Virus record (IMG/VR): IMGVR_UViG_3300004369_000038
Coordinates: 1-42,180 of that record
Direction: 5' to 3' (one strand)
DNA length: 42,180 nucleotides
Origin: a virus
In this document: piece after piece, positions 35,601 through 42,180 of the stretch
How the letters are laid out: the number at the start of each line of letters is the position of its first letter
How positions within the stretch are numbered: the stretch's first letter is position 1
Position numbers and translations under genes: made by a program
Notes under the pieces: generated by a model
Seen by the model: the letters and a program-made list of their open reading frames with translations, nothing else
What the model was told of the DNA's origin: nothing
Databases searched by the model: none

Positions 35601-38600
35601 TACTAAAAATGCTAATTGTTCTTCAAATACAACTCTTTGAGTAAGTGCAGGTTTACCTATTGCTTTAGGTTTAAAGTATGATTGTGTCCAAAAATCTAAT
35701 ACTTGTGTTAATGCATCATTTTCAATTTGTGTTGTAGGTATTTTAAGTCCAGCAAAAAAACCATCTTCTTTCATTAATTTTTTCATATTATCTAATGAGT
35801 TAGTAATAAATCCTCTACCAGACATTAATGGTTCTATTTCAGTATAAAATCTACCTAGTAATCTATTCATTAATCTATTGTTAGTTAATGGAGCACCTTG
35901 GTCTGCAGCTTCAGATAATAAAGTTGGTGAATGAACAAATGTAGTTTTACCAGTATTTGCATCAACAATTCTTGGTGTATAAGCATCATTAACTAATCTA
36001 CCTTCTGGGTCAGCCATATAACCTTTTAATTGTGTTTCATCAGCAAATAAAGCATCCATTCTTCTTTTTAAAATATTACCTCTACTACTACCAACTCTTT
36101 CTGTAACTAATGCTAAATCAGCATCTCTTAATCTTTTAGCAAAATCATTAACATTTGTTACAGTCCATTTATCAATGTTATAAAAATCTTTTAAGATAAT
36201 ATCAATTTTTGATGCACCATAACCTGTAGTTTTTAAATGTCTAATTAATGTTTCGTATGCTTTACCTCTGTTGTAATAATTTAAAGATTGTGTAGGTTGT
36301 TTACCAAATAACTTTTGCCATTGAGGTGACATACCATTAGTAAATTCAGAATAAAAACCAAGATTTCTACCTAAACTTTCATCTCCAGTTCTTGTCCAAC
36401 GATAAAATTCTTCTTTATTAAGAACTCTTTTGCCATCAAGAATTTTAGGTTTTATCATCTGTAATCCACCAGAATTAAATTGTCTAGGCACATTACCAAT
36501 ACTATCTATTGCTCTTAAAGTTCTATTAGCAACTCTTCCAGTTAAACTTCCTAATGAAGGTACTGTTACAGGTGTTCCTGTAGCTTTAGTTAAAGCAGCA
36601 CTTAATAAATTAGATTGACCTTTAGGTAATGTATCTAATTTAAATAATTGATTCATACCAGGTAATTTCAAACCTTGGTCACTATAAATCTTTGTAAATA
36701 TTTTTTGCATATTATCTAAATTGTCAGTTTCTAATAACAATTGATGAACTTGTTCTGGAAAATTTTTAGTCCAAGGATTATTAATTAATTCATTTGGACT
36801 TTGATTTTTAACAAGTTTTTGTAATAAACCAGTATCAGTTAAATTTTTCACAACTTTTTCAGTTGTAGTATTAAACATACCAGTAGCACGACCACCAAAT
36901 AAACCCCATTCTTTACGTAACTTAGCTGTTTGTTGACGTGCTAATTTTAAATCTTTTGATAATTCTTTAGTTAATCTTTTAGCACTAATACTAAAATCAA
37001 AATTATTTACAAACTCATCAACGTTATCTATTGGATTACCATTTATTGGATTAGCTTTATTTGATTTAATCCAATCTGTTATTATCTCTTGTTTTTTAAT
37101 AGGACTATACAATTCATCGTCAGCAAATCTATCAAGCTTATTTAATGTTGTTAATAATTTTTTACTCTTCTTTAAAAACTTAACTGCACCGCCACCAAGA
37201 AGTTCAGGTACAATTCTTTCGTAACCATCAATCCAACCAGACATATTTTTGTATTCATCAGTACCTACATCAAATCTTAATGATGCTTGGTATCTTCCAG
37301 ATGAATAAGGTACTTTAATACCTAATGCTTCATTCAAATTTGTTTGTTTTGTTTCAGCGTATTCTTGTGCTAATTCTGGATTATAAATAAATTTTCTACC
37401 TGCAAAAGCTTCAATTTGTTGTGGTCTTTGAATTGAAGTCCAATTAATAGTTCCGTTTTCATTAGGTAAAACAATTGGCTTTCCATTATATGCATACCAA
37501 ATAGTTTCAGCATCTTTGTCAGCCCAACCACGTTGTATTAATTCTAAAATTTCAGGTCTATAATTACCTTGACTATCTTTAGCCATTAAACTTTCTACAG
37601 AAACAATATTTTCTCTATTGTAATTTACAGGTTGACCAGCACGTACTTGATTAAGCATTTCAAACAAATATGGACTACCACCTTCTCTTTTTGCTTCTGC
37701 TGCAAAACTAAGCCATTGTTTAGTTTCTTCTAACCAGCTACCTTTTTTACCTAAACCTTTTACTTCTGTTTTAGATAAATCAATAGGAATAAATTGTTGT
37801 GCATATTGTTGTGTATAACCTTTTTCTAAGTATTCGTCCATTGCATTCATTTGTTGAGCATAAGCAAAGAAACGTCCATTAAATAAAGCTTTATTTTCAG
37901 GTAATAATAAATTAAGACCTGGATACTGCATTATATGTTTTTTAAATGGACTTAATTTTTCATATTCTTCTGGATAAACTAATTTGTTAGTTTGTCTATC
38001 TAAATAAGGTCTTTCTATAGATGAACGATAACTTGGAGTATATTTTGCATATAATTCAGAAATAGCATCAAAAGTAGCCATTGTCCACATAGACAAATTT
38101 TTAACCATTTTAATTGGTCCAACAAAATCTTCAGGTGTTAAATCTAAATGACCAAATCCTGGTATATCAATTTCACCAGCTGCTTCATCAAATTCAAATG
38201 GTGTAAGTGTTTCAATACCTTTTCTAGCTAACCATAATGCATTATCAATACCATAACCTAAACCAAAAACATGCAACATATTCATTTGCATATCATCGTT
38301 ATAACCTCTAGATTTATATTCTTTAGAAACTTCAGCCCAATCATTAGCAGCTTGAACAGCTCTTTCTTTAGTCCACAAATCACTTAATTCTTGAAGTGCT
38401 TTTGCATCTACAGGTAAATCTTCTTGTTCAGCTATTGGTTTTAATAATTCAGGTGGAAGGTTATAGCGTTCTGTTAAAGCCATATATCTTTGTTCAAATG
38501 CAGGATTTAATTCTAGGTAATCATTCATTTGTTTGTAACGTACTTTTTGACGTTGGCTTTGATTACCTAAATTGCTTATATCGTATATATCGTTAAGCAT
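32652..38600 (-). CDS. Giant internal virion-type protein, 1982 aa
   Basis: The largest gene, 14% of the genome. The protein is mostly helical with Lys-, Asn- and Tyr-rich segments, and has no signal peptide or recognisable peptidase or transglycosylase motif. In podoviruses of this layout, such long proteins are core proteins ejected with the DNA that form a conduit across the envelope, and this is the best inference. It is linked by TAATG to the small gene before it and by a one-base overlap to the gene after it. Confidence 0.75.
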   Translation of the reverse strand: MLNDIYDISNLGNQSQRQKVRYKQMNDYLELNPAFEQRYMALTERYNLPPELLKPIAEQEDLPVDAKALQELSDLWTKERAVQAANDWAEVSKEYKSRGYNDDMQMNMLHVFGLGYGIDNALWLARKGIETLTPFEFDEAAGEIDIPGFGHLDLTPEDFVGPIKMVKNLSMWTMATFDAISELYAKYTPSYRSSIERPYLDRQTNKLVYPEEYEKLSPFKKHIMQYPGLNLLLPENKALFNGRFFAYAQQMNAMDEYLEKGYTQQYAQQFIPIDLSKTEVKGLGKKGSWLEETKQWLSFAAEAKREGGSPYLFEMLNQVRAGQPVNYNRENIVSVESLMAKDSQGNYRPEILELIQRGWADKDAETIWYAYNGKPIVLPNENGTINWTSIQRPQQIEAFAGRKFIYNPELAQEYAETKQTNLNEALGIKVPYSSGRYQASLRFDVGTDEYKNMSGWIDGYERIVPELLGGGAVKFLKKSKKLLTTLNKLDRFADDELYSPIKKQEIITDWIKSNKANPINGNPIDNVDEFVNNFDFSISAKRLTKELSKDLKLARQQTAKLRKEWGLFGGRATGMFNTTTEKVVKNLTDTGLLQKLVKNQSPNELINNPWTKNFPEQVHQLLLETDNLDNMQKIFTKIYSDQGLKLPGMNQLFKLDTLPKGQSNLLSAALTKATGTPVTVPSLGSLTGRVANRTLRAIDSIGNVPRQFNSGGLQMIKPKILDGKRVLNKEEFYRWTRTGDESLGRNLGFYSEFTNGMSPQWQKLFGKQPTQSLNYYNRGKAYETLIRHLKTTGYGASKIDIILKDFYNIDKWTVTNVNDFAKRLRDADLALVTERVGSSRGNILKRRMDALFADETQLKGYMADPEGRLVNDAYTPRIVDANTGKTTFVHSPTLLSEAADQGAPLTNNRLMNRLLGRFYTEIEPLMSGRGFITNSLDNMKKLMKEDGFFAGLKIPTTQIENDALTQVLDFWTQSYFKPKAIGKPALTQRVVFEEQLAFLVHPNLTSFFDHPIQALQWQFSYGQLPKRSYLAKIMKRIIDSGEDINGITASTIYHDALQANFTYSGMNYKNINPKLINYVPVSSKNPASLSGYIFQYHKLRNDKFAKKIVELGWDTPELLAWTKTNEAAKMIEEYIDTFGPQMEYLRTEQGLLEHLNKVEASIRMRTGMPMKEGVHYGIYESGPKQGLHWFDNSFDDLGNPALRQGLLSGSVETTIGDKIVKFNLAPDISNPFARYSTKEEKAMQDGFAQIVNLKELDFGKVLIKDPKIVDKPLARANEKLDYTLNSIFNFLLSEPLARLHRSPKFKEFRWLYLSGSFDTFTPRLQKEYIAEAVAAKIPNSVIDKLKGISLLKSGKIDSYQLTSDMASSYALTSLKELLYDTKTKHRISEISRNIFPFPEVFFEMGRRWSKLYTMNPYFVRQGAISYKGARAAGNVYAYENQGTFVKDPDTGEDMFIMPFNAKLNNLLFGQDSNFKLIAKGYLSGVNMISSQAFPAQTPLAAWNIKFLFDKVGVKQELADDFFGAFPPPDNFVETLAGGRLTFLDKLRASLGGAKGGIDLVREALSETYVDPDNNFERWEMDSKVEHMRAEASIDVWDAIKGSHDEERLLFKGELDKYIYAIYPEWDGKRVVVNLEEMTNAYLENNNLPIDLPKGVLSPAILDLALMRYSAHKGRWLNLYRFLSQFGFITGAVFKSAIEDKSGKWWMTAVLANEYQYFLDEFGGDDVAAANAFYGKYGFEHAYVTTSSRERDVRARTFNASVKTWKDKNADNLVRFKTTYQFLNFDNPEIERSYADMIAQATLNPADYMLYANDTAAGVHYKKFSIDIDDNPNLSSAEKDMYKKAFRLALMDIKPGFLSAYGQTDTPTSQVRFDEMRTEWLTSDYALSTEAGKGFAEFYEAWKDAEKLSVELGNSSTWWRNSKDPVAFTLRSQIASYAFSVIADYPDFYPIWQNVIIRLMSSDREFMKYNTALEQRKRKVGTK

Positions 38601-39070
38601 TATATTTTATTATATTTTTGAACTGCTCTTGTATTTTTAAGTTGTTGTATTAATGGATTGTTAGGATTTCTTGCATCAAGAACATCTAATAAAATATATA
38701 CATCATCTTGTGCAGATGCTATAGCTTCTACGCCAATACTTTGACCTGTTGCACCACCAGCTCTAGGGTCTTGTCCTGGTAATTCAGTACTACCAAAAAC
38801 TTGTGGTTTATTATTACCTGCAGATTTAACTATCTGAGCAGCAGAAGGTGCAGCTTTAGGTAAACCATTAACAGCTTCTTGAGCAGCAACAAATGCTTTA
38901 TTTTCTTGATAATCTGCATTAGGTAATCTTCTAATAGGTTGTTTAACATTAGCTGGACCACCATCAGTTCTATTCATACCTTTACCAGCACCAGGACCAG
39001 TAGCTGCTACAGGAGCAGGTCTAGCTGGTGTTCTTTGGCCACCTCTATTCGTCCGTATCTTGTTCCCCAT
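38600..39070 (-). CDS. Proline- and alanine-rich small late protein, 156 aa
   Basis: The N-terminal half is disordered and basic (RTNRGGQRTPARPAPVAATG), and the C terminus is helical (QLKNTRAVQKYNKI). It overlaps the small acidic gene by 146 bp of shared DNA in another frame (39045-39070 is the shared part) and the giant gene by one base. A DNA-binding or connector role is possible from composition. Not recognised. Confidence 0.65.
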   Translation of the reverse strand: MGNKIRTNRGGQRTPARPAPVAATGPGAGKGMNRTDGGPANVKQPIRRLPNADYQENKAFVAAQEAVNGLPKAAPSAAQIVKSAGNNKPQVFGSTELPGQDPRAGGATGQSIGVEAIASAQDDVYILLDVLDARNPNNPLIQQLKNTRAVQKYNKI

Positions 39071-39215
39071 ACATATCCTTTGTAATTAAAATAATTATAC
39101 CTGGTTGTGGTTGTATAATCTCTATAACATTCTCAGAGAGAATATCTAGTTCGTCTACAACTCCATACTCTTGGTAAACCATTTCCCAAAATTCACCTTC
39201 GTAAAATTCTTCCAT
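39045..39215 (-). CDS. Small acidic protein, 56 aa
   Basis: The ATG at 39215 lies 4 nt after the portal stop (TGATGAGATG), so it probably uses ribosomes finishing the portal gene. It is strongly acidic (MEEFYEGEFWEMVYQEYG) and ends with DTDE. Its tail overlaps the next gene by 26 nt. It may be a portal-associated assembly factor; function unknown. Confidence 0.55.
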   Translation of the reverse strand: MEEFYEGEFWEMVYQEYGVVDELDILSENVIEIIQPQPGIIILITKDMYGEQDTDE

Positions 39216-39219
39216 CTCA

Positions 39220-41004
39220 TCACATTCCAAAAGCAGCAGCAATACTAGGAGGTTGTTGACCCATCTGTTGTTGCATCAATTGTTGCTCTATCATAGCAAT
39301 TTGCTCAGGTGACATTTGTGGCTCTTGTGGTGTATAGAACTGTCTAAATATATCCAATATTGCAGCTGGATTTTCATAAACAGCTATAGCAGCCATAGTA
39401 GCTTGTATATCACCTTGTGCTGACCTTTGTAATAATGCATCGAATAAAACATTTTCTGCTTTATTTTTACGAATACGTTCTTGAACTTTTTGTATATTTT
39501 CTAAACCATCAATGTTATCTTGTAATGTTTCAACATCAATAACACCAGCTTGTAATAACTGTAAACCTGTAACAATCTTTTGTGGTTCATCAAAACCAGC
39601 CATAACACCATAGACACGTCTTGTTCTATAATCTCCACCAATGTCTTGTAAAGGATTATAGTTTTCAGAAAATGCTGTTCCATTCAAATAACCAGCCATT
39701 GGTTTCTTGCCTATAGCTTGTGAGTAAGATAAAACAGTATCCATCTCTAATCTCTTAGCATCCATTTCAATAAGACCATGTTTAATGATTTCTCTATATT
39801 CATTAATCATTAATGACATAGCACCATTTAATTCTTGAAGTCCAGCTCCAGTAACAAAACTATTAGGTGACTGTGCATCATCAGTAACTGGATAACCACC
39901 TACTAATCTAAGTTGACGCTCTAACCTATCAATTTGTTGGAACAACTGATATGGCATATTGTTCTGTGGTTTAGAAACTTGTGTACCAGGTGCAAGATAA
40001 TTTACTGCAAATCTACCTTTTCTATATTGTCCAGATTCTATCTCACCTGATATGTTAGTTTCTGTAAATACAGAATCTTCCATAGCTATTGCTGACATAA
40101 TATTTATTTTTGCCATCATAGCCATCAAGCCTATAACATGGTCATATTGTCCTTTAAGCATGTCAAAAGATACTCTTTTAACAAACACAAATGGTGGTGT
40201 TGATAGTACGTTAGGTATAAAATCTAGTATTAATCTACGTTCAGGAAATATTATGTATGTTCCACCTTGGTCATAATATTCAATAACCCTAACACCCTGG
40301 GAAGTATTATCCTCCCATTGTTGGTCACGGTTAGTATCATATGACATAAACGGTGTAGCATAATCCTGATACTCTTGACCTGTTTCATCATCATCATCTT
40401 TTTTTAAAATTTGTTCTGCGTACTCAGGATATATCTGAGCAAGTTTATATCTAGGTACTCTACGTACAACAGCTAATTCTCTAGGTTTTTGGTCTGGACC
40501 AAAGTTACCTGGAAATGTATCAAATGGGTCACGTAGTTCTGCACTAGGATAATAAAAACCATTTTTATCTCTTTTAGTAGTAATAACCCAAGCACAAAAA
40601 CCATAACCTGGTATCCATCTAGATGCTTGTGCTAATTGTAAACTTAAATTTTGTTTCTCATCATAGCTAGTAACAATACGTTCTAGTTTTTCTGCTCTAT
40701 TCTTTGCTCTAGCAGAATCTACATCATTAGGTATATCTACACGTACATTAGGTATACCTGAAATCTTTTGTGCAAGTCGGTCAATACCTGACTGCAACAT
40801 GTTAGGTGCTGGTAATAAATCAGCATCAGATGTTTCCATTGTTTCGCCAAGAAGTGCTTTAATTCCATCTGGCCCACCATTTAAAATTGCTTTTATTCTA
40901 GCCTTACTTATTTGTCTAGTCTGTACATTTTTACCAGAAGTTAAGTTAGCTGCATTAGCTAATACTTCTTTGTATGATTTAACGTCTAAATTTTCTATGC
41001 CCAT
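39220..41004 (-). CDS. Portal protein
   Basis: A 594-residue protein directly after the terminase, which it overlaps by 10 nt. It fits a portal by size, position and features: an N-terminal helical region, a central part with LLPAPNMLQSGIDRLAQKIS and DPFDTFPGNFG, a helical stem (MMAKINIMSAIAMEDSVF), and a Gln/Met-rich C-terminal tail (MIEQQLMQQQMGQQP) of the crown or barrel type. The portal is the dodecameric channel through which the terminase packs DNA. Confidence 0.8.
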   Translation of the reverse strand: MGIENLDVKSYKEVLANAANLTSGKNVQTRQISKARIKAILNGGPDGIKALLGETMETSDADLLPAPNMLQSGIDRLAQKISGIPNVRVDIPNDVDSARAKNRAEKLERIVTSYDEKQNLSLQLAQASRWIPGYGFCAWVITTKRDKNGFYYPSAELRDPFDTFPGNFGPDQKPRELAVVRRVPRYKLAQIYPEYAEQILKKDDDDETGQEYQDYATPFMSYDTNRDQQWEDNTSQGVRVIEYYDQGGTYIIFPERRLILDFIPNVLSTPPFVFVKRVSFDMLKGQYDHVIGLMAMMAKINIMSAIAMEDSVFTETNISGEIESGQYRKGRFAVNYLAPGTQVSKPQNNMPYQLFQQIDRLERQLRLVGGYPVTDDAQSPNSFVTGAGLQELNGAMSLMINEYREIIKHGLIEMDAKRLEMDTVLSYSQAIGKKPMAGYLNGTAFSENYNPLQDIGGDYRTRRVYGVMAGFDEPQKIVTGLQLLQAGVIDVETLQDNIDGLENIQKVQERIRKNKAENVLFDALLQRSAQGDIQATMAAIAVYENPAAILDIFRQFYTPQEPQMSPEQIAMIEQQLMQQQMGQQPPSIAAAFGM

Positions 41005-42180
41005 GGTGCGTTATTTATCTCCGTCATCTTATAATCTCCATAACTAGGATTGTAGTCTAATCCTATATCAGCAGCATGCTCTTTTTGCATACGTCTGAAA
41101 ACCTTCATAGGAAACCAGCTAGCCATAACTATATCAGTTTTTGACTTGTTTCGCTTTGAAACAGGCTTACCATCAAAGTATAACAGTTGTTGCCTATATT
41201 GCTGTACTTTTGCATTTGACACACCATCACCTACAGGAAGATGTATACGTCTATCTTCAAATAAGTCTGCCATAGCACCTACACCATAAAGTGGGTCATG
41301 TTTATTTTTACCAGTCAAATGTCCTTGTACTGTAATACCTGTACGTAAAGTAAATTCTTTTATACTTTCATCCATACGTATTGCAGATTGAAATCCGTTT
41401 TCTTCTACTATCCAATGTCTACAATCGTAATCACGTAACCATATAGCCATCTGGTCAAGTGCTGCTCTAATACCACCACCTTGTTGGTTTTCTAAATCTA
41501 TTAAATAAAGTTCACCACGATACTGGTCTATACCCCAGAGTACAGCAGCTTGATAACCAGATGATGCAGGGTCTAGTCCAGCAACTAAATATAAATTTTT
41601 ATAAACTTGACCTAGTACTAAATCAGGTCGCATACATTGGTCAATAATATTCATAGTAAAGATTTGTGTACCTTCTACATATGCTTGGTTGTAATATACC
41701 ATTTCAAATGTTTGCCTACCACCTGTAGTTTCTGCAGAATGTAATCTAGACATTAACCACTTAAAAGTTCTTTTAGTAGGCCATAACATACAATCAGTAT
41801 GTTCTTCTTCTTCATGTTCTGGTATAGAACAATCTAATGCATGTGCAGTTTCTACTATGCTTGTAAAATTATCTGATTCTAGTAAGTGATTATACAAATC
41901 ATCAGGGTGTTGTCTAGAACCAATTACTACTACAGCTGTATGTTCCTCTTTACGACTTGATAATGTAGTAGTCCACCATTGTCTAGTACTTTCTCTAGCA
42001 CCAGGTTGCATAGTTGTCTGGTGGTCTTCAATGTCGTCAGCAATAATAATATCGCAGTCACGTGACAATATCTTTCCACCTTTACCTACAGCTACCATAG
42101 TTGGAGATTTAATACCTGCAACTGTTCTAGTACCTACAGTAAATTGATTTTGTGACCAGTTTTTACCTGACCTGTTATCT
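40995..42180 (-). CDS. terL: Terminase large subunit, C-terminal part
   Basis: Continuation of the gene that starts at 825; bases 42090-42180 duplicate 1-91. This part has Walker B (CDIIIADDIED) and a nuclease domain with acidic positions in YLVAGLDPASSGYQAAV, HWIVEENGFQ and KSKTDIVMASW, the RNase H-like metal-binding pattern of terminase nucleases. It ends NNAPWA and overlaps the portal start by 10 nt. Both ATPase and nuclease motifs are intact, so it should be a functional packaging enzyme. Confidence 0.9.
   Translation of the reverse strand, partial: DNRSGKNWSQNQFTVGTRTVAGIKSPTMVAVGKGGKILSRDCDIIIADDIEDHQTTMQPGARESTRQWWTTTLSSRKEEHTAVVVIGSRQHPDDLYNHLLESDNFTSIVETAHALDCSIPEHEEEEHTDCMLWPTKRTFKWLMSRLHSAETTGGRQTFEMVYYNQAYVEGTQIFTMNIIDQCMRPDLVLGQVYKNLYLVAGLDPASSGYQAAVLWGIDQYRGELYLIDLENQQGGGIRAALDQMAIWLRDYDCRHWIVEENGFQSAIRMDESIKEFTLRTGITVQGHLTGKNKHDPLYGVGAMADLFEDRRIHLPVGDGVSNAKVQQYRQQLLYFDGKPVSKRNKSKTDIVMASWFPMKVFRRMQKEHAADIGLDYNPSYGDYKMTEINNAPWA
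42090..42180. repeat. Terminal direct repeat, right copy
   Basis: Identical to 1-91. See the left copy: it marks circular closure of the contig within the terminase gene. Confidence 0.9.

Noticed and set aside
1-42180. CRISPR array, insertion sequence or integration module
   Set aside because: No regularly spaced repeats, transposase, integrase or attachment-like core was seen on either strand.

Overview
The window is an essentially complete tailed-phage genome. The last 91 bases (42090-42180) repeat the first 91 exactly, and the terminase reading frame runs across the joint without a break. The molecule is therefore circular or circularly permuted, with a unit of about 42,089 bp cut inside the terminase gene. 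The DNA is A+T rich (roughly one third G+C by eye). Genes are tightly packed, and many stops and starts overlap as TAATG or ATGA. I see no integrase, repressor, tRNA, CRISPR array or insertion sequence. There is a long internal-virion-type protein, and no tape measure, sheath or baseplate gene is recognisable, so a podovirus-like virion is most likely (inference). Many genes have a strong AAAGGAG ribosome site, but three appear to be leaderless (TATAAT, 7 nt, ATG). That mix, an r1t-like holin candidate and the AAA+/VWA pair would fit an A+T-rich aquatic actinobacterial host, but the host is not determined by this sequence.

Layout: the genome has two arms. The rightward arm (1442-13497) holds about 30 small genes with early or replication-type content: many tiny unknown and zinc-ribbon proteins, an AAA+ MoxR-type ATPase with a metalloprotease/VWA partner (5452-7681), a metallophosphoesterase (8251-9315), a Rad52-type annealing protein (9570-10130) followed by a tandem paralogous pair, a lytic transglycosylase (11538-11993), a 100-residue SET-domain protein (12921-13223) and an HNH protein (13225-13497). 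The leftward arm runs from 825 back through the origin to 42180 and down to 13511. In transcription order it encodes terminase, portal, a 1982-residue virion protein and four further virion-type proteins, scaffold, major capsid, tail proteins, a glycine-rich adhesin, a tryptophan-halogenase-like enzyme flanked by two related proteins, a cluster of tiny membrane and basic proteins, a zincin, a DUF5675-like protein and a holin candidate. The arms converge near 13,500 and diverge across 826-1441, a 616-nt noncoding control region.

Noncoding content is unusually rich. The control region holds a leftward promoter, a candidate RNA closed by an 11-bp stem (898-1064) and a large inverted repeat (1130-1242). 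Eight early genes are preceded by a strong hairpin and then a Shine-Dalgarno site. Region 7682-8027 contains a hairpin whose 10-nt loop is ACCTCCTTTC, identical to the anti-Shine-Dalgarno tail of 16S rRNA. It lies directly upstream of a leaderless gene. Taken together, these suggest RNA-based translational control of the early genes, which is the most novel possibility here. The other main point of interest is the halogenase cassette in the tail region. No DNA polymerase, primase or helicase of a known replication family is recognisable, so replication probably relies on the host.
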